A stretch of 43,302 nucleotides of DNA, from NCBI RefSeq assembly GCF_023006505.1, contig NZ_JALBGV010000051.1:1-43302 (forward strand), written 5' to 3'. Position numbers and translations under genes: made by a program. This DNA is from Neorhizobium sp. SHOUNA12A. Lineage in GTDB: Bacteria; Pseudomonadota; Alphaproteobacteria; Rhizobiales; Rhizobiaceae. Below are positions 1 to 8,647 of the stretch, in pieces; the first letter of the stretch is position 1, and each line of letters starts with the position of its first letter. A model generated the notes under the pieces. That model saw only the letters and a program-made list of their open reading frames with translations, had not been told where the DNA came from and ran no database searches.

Positions 1-638
1 CGCAGCGTCGCAAACCCGATCGTGCCGGTCGGGCGGGCGCCCGTATGGCCGTCACGCACCCTGACGGACTGGCTTGCGAGATCGATGCCGCGGCCTTGTG
101 CCGCCGCTTCGCCGAGCAGCAGTGCGGTGCCGGATGGCGCGTCGACCTTGTGCTTGTGATGCATTTCGAGGATCTCGATATCCCAGCCGGCGGCGGGCAA
201 AGCCTTCGCCGCCTGCGCGACAAGCACGCCGAGCAGGTTGACGCCGAGGCTCATATTGCCGGATTTGACTACGCGCGCGTGACGGCCCGCCGCCTTGAAC
301 TTTTCCTCGTCCTCGATCGAGCACCCGGTCGTGCCGATCACATGGACGATCCGTGCCTGCGCGGCAAGGACCGAGAAGGCGACGCTGGTCGCGGGTGTGG
401 TGAAATCGAGCACGCCCTCGGCATCCAGAAAAGCCTGAAGCGGATCGGCGGTCACGGGGACCCCAAGCGTTCCGACACCCGCGAGCTCGCCTGCATCCTT
501 GCCGATGAACGGCGAACCTTCGCGCTGGACCGCTGCATGCAATGCCACGCCGTCGGTTTCATGAATGACCCGGATCAGTGCCTGGCCCATCCGACCCGCT
601 GCGCCGACCACTACGAGTTTCATGTCATTTGCGGTCAT
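1..638 (-). CDS. dapB: 4-hydroxy-tetrahydrodipicolinate reductase, C-terminus cut by window edge
   Basis: DapB makes tetrahydrodipicolinate with NAD(P)H in the diaminopimelate/lysine pathway in the cytoplasm. About 212 codons are present of the usual ~270; the C-terminal end lies beyond base 1. The N-terminal dinucleotide-binding motif GAAGRMGQ, the GTTG segment and the catalytic stretch EMHHKHKVDAPSGTA are all readable. Two in-frame ATGs exist, at 638 (MTANDMKL) and 623 (MKLVVVGAAG). The family's N-terminus starts close to the glycine-rich loop, so 623 is also possible. The gene follows glk on the same strand after a 155-bp gap, so it may have its own promoter. Identification is firm; the start is not. 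Confidence 0.93.
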   Translation of the reverse strand, partial: MTANDMKLVVVGAAGRMGQALIRVIHETDGVALHAAVQREGSPFIGKDAGELAGVGTLGVPVTADPLQAFLDAEGVLDFTTPATSVAFSVLAAQARIVHVIGTTGCSIEDEEKFKAAGRHARVVKSGNMSLGVNLLGVLVAQAAKALPAAGWDIEILEMHHKHKVDAPSGTALLLGEAAAQGRGIDLASQSVRVRDGHTGARPTGTIGFATL

Positions 639-793
639 GTGCGGCGTAGTCCCTGCTTTTGTCGGTCGGTCTTTTCGAGCGGTTACAGCTTGTTGGGGCG
701 AGCGTAAAGGCCGCTTCCACGCTGCGCAAGCATCTCTTGCACGCCGCCTTCAGGAAAACCGGCCTCGCCCGCGGCGATGATCTCAGTCCGGTC

Positions 794-1816
794 CTAGCGT
801 TGCCAGCGGCGGCCATCCATGGAAAGGCCGTAGGCGGAGGGCGTGCGGGCAAAGCTTGCAAGGCCGGCGAGTGCCGCCTGTGGATGGGTCACCACGAAGG
901 TCGGAATCGTGCCCATCAGCTCCGTATGCGGCGCTTTGTCTTCGAAGGCGGCGCGGAACTCTGGGCCTTTCAGCGCGGGAACGATCTTCTGCGAGATGCC
1001 GCCGGCGAGATAGACGCCGCCGCGCGCCATGAAGATCAGCGCCATGTCGCCGGCGACCCGGCCGAGATAGGTGGCAAACAGCGATAGCGTTTCGACGGCC
1101 TGGGAATTCGAACGGTTCAGACCGTGAGCCGTGATATCCGCCGGATCGGAAAACGCGGGCTGCAGACCGTCGGCCGCACAGACGGCCTGGTAGATGTTGA
1201 CGACGCCGCGCCCGCTCAGGATTTCTTCCGCAGAAACGCGGCCTTCGATGCGCTTGAGATGCGGAAAGATCTCGAAATCCCGTTCCGAGCGCGGGCCGAC
1301 ATCCACATGTCCGCCTTCGCCGGGAACCGGAAACCACATGTGCCGCGCATAGACGAGGCCGGCAACGCCGAGGCCGGTACCCGGACCAAGCACGACGCGC
1401 GATGCCATATGCGGCTCGTTGTTGGGCCCAAGCGTCTCGCGGTATTCGTCGGGCATGGCCGCGACGGCAAGCGCCTGGGCTTCGAAATCGTTGACGACCA
1501 GCACATCCTCGAAGCCGAGTTGGGCGATCATGCCTTTCGGCCGCACCACCCAATCGCAGTTGGTCAGATCGATCTCGTCGCCGTCGATCGGTCCCGCGAT
1601 GGCAAGGATCGCCGAGCGCGGCTGCACGGAACTCGAATCGAGCACGATTTTCTGGATCGCGTCGTCGATCGTCGGATAGTCGGCGGTGCGCACGTTCGGG
1701 AACGGCTTCGGTTCCGCATAGGCGTCGAGGAGGATGGAGAAGCGGGCATTGGTGCCGCCGATATCGCCGATCAGGATCGGAAAGGGCAGCTTGTCGGTCT
1801 TCATGTTATCGGCCAT
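794..1816 (-). CDS. glk: Glucokinase
   Basis: Phosphorylates glucose to glucose-6-phosphate with ATP in the cytoplasm. The 340-residue protein matches the bacterial Glk family (not the ROK type): phosphate-binding GDIGGTNAR at 17-25, AGPIDGDEI near 74, NDFEAQ near 109, GPGTGLG at 144-150 and GEGGHVDVGP near 166. It begins 8 bp after the mgsA stop, so the two are probably one transcript, and AAGGA inside the end of mgsA can serve as its ribosome-binding site. An internal ATG at 1804 is an alternative start. Pairing glucokinase with methylglyoxal synthase puts hexose entry and a glycolytic overflow valve under one promoter. Confidence 0.95.
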   Translation of the reverse strand: MADNMKTDKLPFPILIGDIGGTNARFSILLDAYAEPKPFPNVRTADYPTIDDAIQKIVLDSSSVQPRSAILAIAGPIDGDEIDLTNCDWVVRPKGMIAQLGFEDVLVVNDFEAQALAVAAMPDEYRETLGPNNEPHMASRVVLGPGTGLGVAGLVYARHMWFPVPGEGGHVDVGPRSERDFEIFPHLKRIEGRVSAEEILSGRGVVNIYQAVCAADGLQPAFSDPADITAHGLNRSNSQAVETLSLFATYLGRVAGDMALIFMARGGVYLAGGISQKIVPALKGPEFRAAFEDKAPHTELMGTIPTFVVTHPQAALAGLASFARTPSAYGLSMDGRRWQR

Positions 1817-1824
1817 CGGGAAGC

Positions 1825-2205
1825 TTAGTCCTTCTGAAAGTCGATGAGTTTTTCGGCGGTGGCCCGATTGAGCGCCATCGGTATGTCATAGACCGTCGCA
1901 AGCCGCGTCAGCGCTTTGACGTCGACATCGTGGGGAAGCGCGCTCAAGGGGTCGATGAAGAAGATCAGCATGTGCACCTCGCCGGTGGCGATCATCGCGC
2001 CGATCTGCTGGTCGCCACCGAGCGGGCCGCTCTTCAACCGCGTCACTTCAAGACCGGGGCAGGCATCCTGAACCCGGCCGCCCGTCGTGCCGGTGGCGAC
2101 GATGTTGAACCGGGAAAGTGCTGCCTGGTGATGGCGGGCGAAATCCGCCATGTCGTCCTTCTTCTGGTCGTGTGCGATCAACGCGATGCAGGGCTTGGCC
2201 GACAT
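1825..2205 (-). CDS. mgsA: Methylglyoxal synthase
   Basis: Converts dihydroxyacetone phosphate to methylglyoxal and phosphate, relieving sugar-phosphate stress. At 126 residues it is slightly shorter than the ~150-residue E. coli enzyme, missing only C-terminal sequence. Family motifs are present: IALIAHDQKK at 7-16, ATGTTGG at 37-43, the catalytic SGPLGGDQQIG (Asp65) and DPL..PHDVDVKAL at 85-99, which holds the active-site His and Asp. GAGG about 10 bp upstream of the ATG is a reasonable ribosome-binding site. First gene of the mgsA-glk pair. Confidence 0.94.
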   Translation of the reverse strand: MSAKPCIALIAHDQKKDDMADFARHHQAALSRFNIVATGTTGGRVQDACPGLEVTRLKSGPLGGDQQIGAMIATGEVHMLIFFIDPLSALPHDVDVKALTRLATVYDIPMALNRATAEKLIDFQKD

Positions 2206-2324
2206 GATTGGGTGTCCTCGCCAGAACGATTTTCAATCGATTTGTGATGCGTTCTAGCGTGCCGCTTCGGTCTTGGGAAGGTCGCGAAGGGGCCGGCGTT
2301 TCGATTGCCGGCCTTGTCGGGAAA

Positions 2325-3383
2325 CTATTGCAGCGGACGCGGCGTCGGGACCGGCATATCACTGGAAGCGGACGGCGGATCGTTGACGATCGCTTCGACA
2401 GTCCTTGCCGATGCTGACGCCGCAGGCTGAGCCGTGTAGGCAACGGCGCTGCCGCCGAATGTAGCGTCGTCTTCGGAACGCGAGGGGGCGGCGAGCACGG
2501 CCGCACAGGCCTTCGGCAGGTCCGAGAGCATGACCTGACGCGGTTTTACCGGTTTCTTGTTCGGGTCCGGTTTGGGCGGCGGCGCCCAAGGCTCCTTGGT
2601 GAACCACCAGGCAAATCCCTTGCTGCTGCAGTCGTCGCCCTTCGGTACTGCGGCCTGCTTCTGGCAGGTGGTGGAGCCCGGCGGGCAGGAGATGCGGATA
2701 TGGAAGTGTTCATCATGGCCGTAGATCGGCCGCACCTTGCCAAGCAGGTCGCGGTCTCCGGTCCAGGTCTCGCAGAGCTTCTTCTTGATCGCGGGATTGA
2801 CGAAGACGCGCTCCACTTGCGGATAGCTCGCGGCCTGCATGATCAGCTTGGCATGGGTGCTGGTCCAGCGGTTGGAATCGACGGTCAGGAACTTGCTCTT
2901 GTCGAGCATGGAGGTGAAGGGATAGCTTTCGCGCTGCGGCACGGTCAACGGCTGGGCGGGCTTAGGCGTGAACCAGACGTCGACATCAAGGCCGATCTGG
3001 TGCGACGAATGGCCGTTGATCATCGGGCCGCCGCGCGGCTGCGAAATGTCGCCGACGAGAATGCCGGAACCCCAGCCGAGCCTTGCTGCGTCGCCGGAGA
3101 AGCGTTCGAGCAGTGCGATCAGTTCGGGATTGCCCCAGCGACGGTTGCGCGAAAGGCGCATCGCCTGCCAGGTCGGCCCGTCGGTCGGCAGCGCCACCGC
3201 GCCCGACATGCAGCCCTTGGCATAGAAACCAAGCGGTTCCGCCTCCGCCTTGCTCGGAAGCTTGACGCCGGCGAAAAGTTGTTTCGCCGGTGTGCCCTCC
3301 TGCGCTGCCACCGATCCCGCGAACGTGCCGCAAAGGAAAGCAGCCGTCGTCAGCCGCATAATTGTACTCGAAATCGATCTCAT
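2325..3383 (-). CDS. mepA: Penicillin-insensitive murein endopeptidase
   Basis: Periplasmic LAS-type metallopeptidase that cuts D-Ala-meso-DAP cross-links in peptidoglycan. The N-terminus has a signal peptide ending around VAAQEG. The zinc-binding signatures of MepA are present: H..GLDVDVWF in the middle and YGHDEHFHIRISCPPG in the second half. The protein has 352 residues against ~275 in E. coli. The extra length includes a C-terminal tail of about 90 residues, rich in Pro, Ala and Ser, with no domain I recognise. GGCGGATGG lies just upstream of the ATG. The gene is divergent from yejA and is 119 bp from mgsA on the same strand. Confidence 0.93.
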   Translation of the reverse strand: MRSISSTIMRLTTAAFLCGTFAGSVAAQEGTPAKQLFAGVKLPSKAEAEPLGFYAKGCMSGAVALPTDGPTWQAMRLSRNRRWGNPELIALLERFSGDAARLGWGSGILVGDISQPRGGPMINGHSSHQIGLDVDVWFTPKPAQPLTVPQRESYPFTSMLDKSKFLTVDSNRWTSTHAKLIMQAASYPQVERVFVNPAIKKKLCETWTGDRDLLGKVRPIYGHDEHFHIRISCPPGSTTCQKQAAVPKGDDCSSKGFAWWFTKEPWAPPPKPDPNKKPVKPRQVMLSDLPKACAAVLAAPSRSEDDATFGGSAVAYTAQPAASASARTVEAIVNDPPSASSDMPVPTPRPLQ

Positions 3384-3578
3384 GCCATCCGCCGCAAATC
3401 ACCTGATCGCTTCCAAACTACCGTGAAACAGGATTTTGGTGAAATGGAGATGGCGAACGCCTTGCCGATTTTCAGGAACATAATGCCGGATAAAACGGAT
3501 GTGAGTTTGGAACTCCTGTTTTTCGCCGCCTTTTGCCCTATGCTTCACCGCAACAAAGAAACTCACAAGGGGTAACGC

Positions 3579-5417
3579 ATGCTCTTGGCCCGCCTGAAGA
3601 TAGCTTTCGTGATCGCTCTCGCAGCAATGTCTCTTTGGACATCGGCGGCGACCGCCCAGGAGCCGAAATGGCGGCATGGCATGGCTGTCGTCGGTGACCT
3701 GAAGCTGCCGGCAGACTTCAAGCAGCTCCCCTATGTCGATGTGAACGCGCCGAAGGCCGGCGAGCTGCGCCTCGGCGACGAAGGCACATTCGACAACCTC
3801 AACCTCGTGATCGACCGGGGTACCGCGGCTTCGGGTGTCAGCCTGATCTACGACACGCTCATGAAGCGGTCGGAGGATGAGGTTTTCGGCACCTACGGCC
3901 TTTTGGCCGAGGCCGTGTCCCATCCGGACGATGTGTCTTCGGTGACCTTCCGGTTGAGGCAGGAGGCGAAATGGGCGGACGGCCAGCCGGTCACTCCGGA
4001 GGACGTGATCTTCAGCTTGGAGAAGCTGAAGGAGCATAGCGCACTCTATTCCGGCTACTATCGGCACGTCACGGGTGCTGAAAAGACCGGCGACCGCGAA
4101 GTGACCTTCCGCTTCGACGAAAAGAACAATCGCGAACTACCCTCGATCGTCGGCGATTTTCCGGTCCTGCCGAAGCACTGGTGGGAAGGCAAGGATGCAC
4201 AGGGCAACCAGCGCGACATTTCCCGCACCACCCTGGAGCCGCCGATGGGGTCCGGCCCCTACAAGATCGGCGCCGTTCAGCCGGGCTCCACCATTCGTTA
4301 CGAACTGCGCGACGACTACTGGGGCAAGAACCTGCCGATCAATCTCGGCCAATATAACTTCCGGACGATCAACTATACCTATTTTTCCGATGCCGACGTG
4401 GAATTCGAGGCCTTCCGGGCCGGCAACATCGATTACCGCCAGGAAAACAGTTCGAGCCGCTGGGTCACGCGGTACGATTTCGATGCGGTGAAGGATGGGC
4501 GGGTCATCAAGGAAGCCCTGACCAACCCGTTCAAGGCCGTCGGCGTCATGCAGGCTTTCGTGCCGAACATGCGGCGCGACATGTTCAAGGATGCGCGGGT
4601 TCGCGAGGCGCTGAACTACGCCTACGATTTCGAGGATCTCAACAAGAACCTTGCCTATGGCGGCCTGAAGCGGGTCGATAGCTTCTTCTGGGGCACCGAG
4701 CTTGCTTCGTCCGGCCTGCCGCAGGGAAAGGAACTGGAGATCCTCAACGGATTGAAGGACAAAGTTCCGGCGAGGGTGTTCACAACTCCGTACACCAACC
4801 CCGTCGGCGGCGACCCGAACAAGGTGCGCGATAACCTGCGCACCGCCATCAGCCTGCTGAAGGAGGCAGGCTGGGAGCTGAAGGGCAACCGGATGCTCAA
4901 TGCCAAGACCGGACAGCCCCTGAGCTTCGAAATTCTCCTGAACAGCCAGTCGCAGGAGCGTACCGTGATGCCCTATGTGACAAGTCTCAAGAAAATCGGC
5001 ATCGACGCCCGGCTCCGGATAGTCGACGCATCGCAATATATCAATCGAGTCCGCAGCTTCGACTACGACATGATGTACGGGGTCTGGGCCCAGACGATGA
5101 ACCCCGGCAACGAACAGGCGGACTACTGGGGATCGGCGTCCGTCAGCCGGCCGGGATCACGCAACTATGCAGGTATTGCCGATCCGGCGGTGGATCAGCT
5201 TATCAGCATGATCACCGCTGTCCAGGACCGGGAGGATCAGGTGGCGGCCGTCAAGGCGATGGACCGGGTGCTGCTCGCCAACCACTATGTCGTTCCGATG
5301 TTCTATTCCGGCGAAGCCAGGATCGCCTACTGGAACCGCATCACGCATCCGCAGAGACTGCCGGAATACAGCATCGGTTTTCCCGAGACTTGGTCGGCCA
5401 AAAGCGCTGCGAAGTAA
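3579..5417 (+). CDS. yejA: Peptide ABC transporter substrate-binding protein YejA
   Basis: Periplasmic solute-binding protein (SBP family 5) of the YejABEF importer. In enterobacteria this system takes up microcin C and other peptides; in Sinorhizobium it is linked to tolerance of plant antimicrobial peptides. The 612-residue length is typical. A signal peptide occupies about residues 1-27 (cleavage near ATAQ). The mature protein has recognisable family segments, for example the VIFSLEKLKEHSALYSGYY stretch. A strong AAGGGG ribosome-binding site lies about 7 bp before the ATG. First gene of the yej operon; 145 bp separate it from yejB with no obvious terminator. Confidence 0.95.
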   Translation: MLLARLKIAFVIALAAMSLWTSAATAQEPKWRHGMAVVGDLKLPADFKQLPYVDVNAPKAGELRLGDEGTFDNLNLVIDRGTAASGVSLIYDTLMKRSEDEVFGTYGLLAEAVSHPDDVSSVTFRLRQEAKWADGQPVTPEDVIFSLEKLKEHSALYSGYYRHVTGAEKTGDREVTFRFDEKNNRELPSIVGDFPVLPKHWWEGKDAQGNQRDISRTTLEPPMGSGPYKIGAVQPGSTIRYELRDDYWGKNLPINLGQYNFRTINYTYFSDADVEFEAFRAGNIDYRQENSSSRWVTRYDFDAVKDGRVIKEALTNPFKAVGVMQAFVPNMRRDMFKDARVREALNYAYDFEDLNKNLAYGGLKRVDSFFWGTELASSGLPQGKELEILNGLKDKVPARVFTTPYTNPVGGDPNKVRDNLRTAISLLKEAGWELKGNRMLNAKTGQPLSFEILLNSQSQERTVMPYVTSLKKIGIDARLRIVDASQYINRVRSFDYDMMYGVWAQTMNPGNEQADYWGSASVSRPGSRNYAGIADPAVDQLISMITAVQDREDQVAAVKAMDRVLLANHYVVPMFYSGEARIAYWNRITHPQRLPEYSIGFPETWSAKSAAK

Positions 5418-5562
5418 CGCAATAAGCGCGGACTTGCGCCGCCGACCGGCACCTGTTCCAAATGAACCCGTATGATTCGCACCGGAAAAGAGGAAAGAGC
5501 CATTTGATCGGCATTGGGATATGTGGTGAAACAAGCCCCGTGACGACAGGCAGGGAGCTCTG

Positions 5563-6648
5563 ATGGGCGCCTATATTCTTCGCCGTCTCCTGCTGATGAT
5601 ACCGACGATCGTTGGCATCATGGCGATTTCCTTCCTCGTCGTGCAGTTCGCGCCGGGCGGGCCTGTTGAACAGGTGATCGCCCAGATCCAGGGTCAGGAC
5701 AGCGGTGATCGGCTTTCCGGCGGTGGCGGCGACATGCTGCAGCAACAGGGCGGAGGCGAGGAAAGCCGTTACCGTGGCGCGCAGGGCCTCGATCCGGAAT
5801 TCATCAAGAAGCTCGAAAAGCAGTTTGGTTTCGACAAGCCGCCGGCGACGCGCTTCCTCGAAATGATGTGGAACTACATTCGCTTCGATTTCGGCGAGAG
5901 CTTCTTCCGCAATACTTCGGTCCTCGACCTGATCATCGACAAGATGCCGGTGTCGATCTCGCTCGGTTTCTGGATCCTGATCGTTTCCTACCTGATCTCG
6001 ATTCCACTGGGCATCCGCAAGGCCGTCAAGGACGGTTCGACCTTCGATGTCTGGACCTCCGGCGCGATCATCATCGGTTACGCGGTGCCGAGCTTCCTGT
6101 TCGGCATTCTGCTGATCGTACTCTTCGCGGGCGGTTCGTTTTTCGACTGGTTCCCGCTGCGGGGTCTCGTTTCGGATAATTTTGCCGAACTCTCCTGGTG
6201 GGAAAAGATCATCGACTATTTCTGGCATCTGACATTGCCGTTGATCGCCATGTCGCTTTCGGCTTTCGCCACAACCACTCTGCTGACCAAGAACTCGTTC
6301 ATCGACGAGATCAAGAAACAGTATGTGACGACGGCGCGTGCCAAGGGCCTCAACGAGCGACAGGTGCTTTATGGCCACGTGTTTCGAAACGCCATGCTGA
6401 TCGTCATTGCGGGCTTTCCCGGCGCCTTCATCTCCGCCTTCTTCACCGGCTCGCTGCTGATCGAGAACATCTTCTCGCTGGATGGGCTGGGGCGCCTCGG
6501 TTATCTCGCGATCGTCAACCGCGATTACCCGATCGTTTTCGGCACGCTCTACATCTTCTCGCTGATGGGCCTGTTCGTCAGCCTCATTTCCGACCTGATC
6601 TATACCTGGATCGATCCGCGCATCGATTTCGAGCGGAGGGATGTCTGA
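5563..6648 (+). CDS. yejB: Peptide ABC transporter permease YejB
   Basis: Inner-membrane permease of the Yej importer (BPD_transp_1 family). It starts with the typical MGAYILRRLLLMIPT first helix. A hydrophilic Gly/Gln-rich periplasmic loop follows (about residues 45-80), then five further membrane segments. The EAA-type cytoplasmic loop that contacts the ATPase is visible at TARAKGLNERQVLYGHVFRNAM. At 361 residues it is normal for YejB. CAGGGAG precedes the ATG. Its stop overlaps the yejE start by one base (TGATG), showing translational coupling. Confidence 0.95.
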   Translation: MGAYILRRLLLMIPTIVGIMAISFLVVQFAPGGPVEQVIAQIQGQDSGDRLSGGGGDMLQQQGGGEESRYRGAQGLDPEFIKKLEKQFGFDKPPATRFLEMMWNYIRFDFGESFFRNTSVLDLIIDKMPVSISLGFWILIVSYLISIPLGIRKAVKDGSTFDVWTSGAIIIGYAVPSFLFGILLIVLFAGGSFFDWFPLRGLVSDNFAELSWWEKIIDYFWHLTLPLIAMSLSAFATTTLLTKNSFIDEIKKQYVTTARAKGLNERQVLYGHVFRNAMLIVIAGFPGAFISAFFTGSLLIENIFSLDGLGRLGYLAIVNRDYPIVFGTLYIFSLMGLFVSLISDLIYTWIDPRIDFERRDV

Positions 6649-7790
6649 TGGAGGCAACCGCCGCAAAGACCGCCGTGCAGACGCCGCAGAAGCGGCCCTG
6701 GATCACGCCCACCAACCGCCGGCGGCTCGCCAATTTCCGCGCCAACAAACGCGGTTATTGGTCCTTCTGGCTGTTCATGGTCCTTTTCGTGCTCAGCCTG
6801 TTTGCGGAATTCATCGCCAACGACCGGCCGATCGTCGCCTCCTACAAGGGCGAAATCCTTTACCCGGTCCTCGTCGACTATCCGGAGGAAAAATTCGGCG
6901 GCTTCCTGGCAACGACCGATTATCGCTCCGACTACATCCAGCAGGAAATCCAGGCGAACGGCTGGATGGTCTGGCCGCCGATCCGCTATTCCTATCAGAC
7001 GGTCAACTCCAACATTCCCCATTCGGCGCCGACCGAACCCTTCTGGCTGATGGAGAAAGCGGATCGCTGCGCCGCCTATCCGCAAAAAGATCAGGACCCG
7101 AATTGCATCCTCGGCAACCTGAACTGGCTCGGCACCGACGACCAGGCGCGCGACGTGACCGCCCGCATGATCTACGGCTTCCGCATCTCCGTCCTGTTCG
7201 GCCTGGTGCTGACGGTCTTTTCGGCGATGATCGGGGTGACGGCGGGCGCTGTGCAGGGGTATTTCGGCGGATGGACCGATCTTCTGATGCAGCGGTTCAT
7301 CGAGATCTGGTCGTCCATGCCGGTTCTCTACATCCTGCTGATCATTGCCTCGATCCTGCCCCCAGGCTTCTTCGTCCTACTCGGCATCCTCCTGCTTTTC
7401 TCCTGGGTCGGTTTCGTCGGCGTGGTGCGCGCCGAGTTCCTGCGGGCGCGCAATTTCGAATATGTCCGCGCCGCCCGCGCGCTCGGCGTCGGCAACTGGA
7501 CGATCATGTCCCGGCATCTTCTGCCGAACGCCATGGTCGCGACGCTGACCTTCCTGCCCTTCATTCTGTCCGGATCGATCGCGACGCTGACCTCGCTCGA
7601 TTTCCTCGGGTTCGGCCTGCCGGCAGGCTCTCCGTCTCTCGGCGAGATGATTTCGCAGGGAAAGAACAACCTGCAGGCGCCATGGCTAGGCTTCACGGCC
7701 TTCTTCACCATGTCGATCATGCTGTCGCTGCTGATCTTCATCGGCGAGGCAGTGCGCGATGCCTTCGATCCCAGAAAGACGTTCGGGTGA
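6648..7790 (+). CDS. yejE: Peptide ABC transporter permease YejE
   Basis: Second permease of the Yej importer, 380 residues. The ATG at 6648 overlaps the yejB stop and is chosen over the longer open frame, whose upstream part is the antisense-free shadow of yejB. The N-terminal region (about 1-150) holds one membrane helix and a large periplasmic domain typical of YejE. The C-terminal permease core has the EAA loop RAARALGVGNWTIMSRHLLPN. The protein ends in the family's AFDPRKTFG tail, so it appears complete despite the insertion of a toxin-antitoxin module right after it. Confidence 0.94.
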   Translation: MEATAAKTAVQTPQKRPWITPTNRRRLANFRANKRGYWSFWLFMVLFVLSLFAEFIANDRPIVASYKGEILYPVLVDYPEEKFGGFLATTDYRSDYIQQEIQANGWMVWPPIRYSYQTVNSNIPHSAPTEPFWLMEKADRCAAYPQKDQDPNCILGNLNWLGTDDQARDVTARMIYGFRISVLFGLVLTVFSAMIGVTAGAVQGYFGGWTDLLMQRFIEIWSSMPVLYILLIIASILPPGFFVLLGILLLFSWVGFVGVVRAEFLRARNFEYVRAARALGVGNWTIMSRHLLPNAMVATLTFLPFILSGSIATLTSLDFLGFGLPAGSPSLGEMISQGKNNLQAPWLGFTAFFTMSIMLSLLIFIGEAVRDAFDPRKTFG

Positions 7791-7849
7791 TGGCGGGTCG
7801 TAATTGCATGATCGATGCGCTAGATTATCGGGTATATCAGCGAGCGTGA
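7790..7849 (+). CDS. Possible 19-codon bridging ORF after yejE
   Basis: An ATG formed by the last base of the yejE stop (TGATG) opens a 19-codon frame (MAGRNCMIDALDYRVYQRA) that closes 4 bp before the antitoxin ATG. I do not recognise the peptide. It may be a coupling ORF that carries ribosomes from yejE to the antitoxin gene, a remnant of an older yejF start, or chance. Nothing but its position supports translation. Confidence 0.25.
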   Translation: MAGRNCMIDALDYRVYQRA

Positions 7850-7853
7850 CGCC

Positions 7854-8150
7854 ATGAACAAGATCGTCAGAGAGCATTACCCGGTCGCCAACCTTCCCGA
7901 GGATCTGCGGGAGGGATTGGAGACGGACGCGACCGTCAGGATCATTGTTGAGGTGGAAGATGTCTCGATACGGAACGACGTAGAGAGATATCCCGGTTTC
8001 AAAGATTTCCCGATGGTTGAGCGAAAGCCGATGAGCCTCGCAGATACACTGGAAGCCATCAGGACATACAAGGCCGAGGGCAGACCGTCTGTCAGCGTGG
8101 AAGAAGCCGTCTCTCGCATACGCGAATTACGCGATGAATGGGATGATTGA
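7854..8150 (+). CDS. Putative antitoxin of a PIN-domain toxin-antitoxin pair
   Basis: 98-residue acidic protein directly upstream of a PIN-domain gene, with the small-antitoxin-then-toxin layout of VapBC-type modules. I see no classic DNA-binding fold (AbrB, ribbon-helix-helix or Phd) by eye. The N-terminal part (YPVANLPEDLREGLETDATV) resembles small rhizobial proteins encoded beside PIN toxins. The C-terminal half, rich in Glu, Arg and Asp and ending EWDD, would suit toxin binding. The stop overlaps the toxin ATG by one base (TGATG). G+C is lower than in the flanking yej genes. The function is inferred mainly from the partner gene. Confidence 0.72.
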   Translation: MNKIVREHYPVANLPEDLREGLETDATVRIIVEVEDVSIRNDVERYPGFKDFPMVERKPMSLADTLEAIRTYKAEGRPSVSVEEAVSRIRELRDEWDD

Positions 8151-8647
8151 TGCTGGGGCTCGGAAAAATCTACCTGGATACAAACATCTTCATTCTGGCA
8201 TTTGAGAACGACAGCAAAATCAGCACCGCATTGGCCAACCTCCTTTCGATAGGCGACCACACCCGACGGTTCGCTACCAGCGAACTGACATTGTCCGAGT
8301 TATTGGTTAAACCGTACCGGGATGGAAACGACAGCGCTATCGACAGATATGAGGGGCTGATTCAAACAAATGAATGGCTCGAAGTGCTCCCGGTTGCTAG
8401 GCAGATGTTATGGTATGCTGCGGTCCTAAGGTCTCAAAATTTGGGGCTGAAACTCCCGGACTCGATCCATATCTCTACCGCGCTCGGTGCCGGTTGCACG
8501 CACATGCTGACCGCCGACATGGGACTGAAGGAAATTTATGAAATTACGCATTTCCGCTACGGTCTCACCAAGAGTAGCTCGCCTTTAACCGTCCTTCGCC
8601 CAGACGAAACGACGCTTAACTCACTCATCGAAAGCCTTGGCCGATGA
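8150..8647 (+). CDS. PIN-domain (VapC-like) ribonuclease toxin
   Basis: 165-residue PIN-domain protein, probably an Mg-dependent RNase toxin. The four acidic positions expected of an active PIN nuclease are readable: Asp10 (YLDTNIFI), Glu50 (TLSELLV), Asp104 (LPDSIHIS) and Asp123 (LTADMGL). I prefer the ATG at 8150, which overlaps the antitoxin stop; a TTG at 8147 is the alternative. The 3' end overlaps the yejF start by four bases (ATGA), so the toxin is translationally linked to a transporter ATPase. The 60 bases at 8161-8220 contain only 23 G/C, far below the neighbours, which suggests horizontal acquisition. Confidence 0.85.
   Translation: MLGLGKIYLDTNIFILAFENDSKISTALANLLSIGDHTRRFATSELTLSELLVKPYRDGNDSAIDRYEGLIQTNEWLEVLPVARQMLWYAAVLRSQNLGLKLPDSIHISTALGAGCTHMLTADMGLKEIYEITHFRYGLTKSSSPLTVLRPDETTLNSLIESLGR

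Noticed and set aside
45..707. Plus-strand ORF of 220 codons at the left edge
   Set aside because: It is antisense to dapB, whose motifs are clear on the minus strand.
7804..7838. Separate promoter for the toxin-antitoxin module
   Set aside because: TTGCAT is present but no -10 sits at a normal distance, so I could not support it; a weak promoter is still possible.
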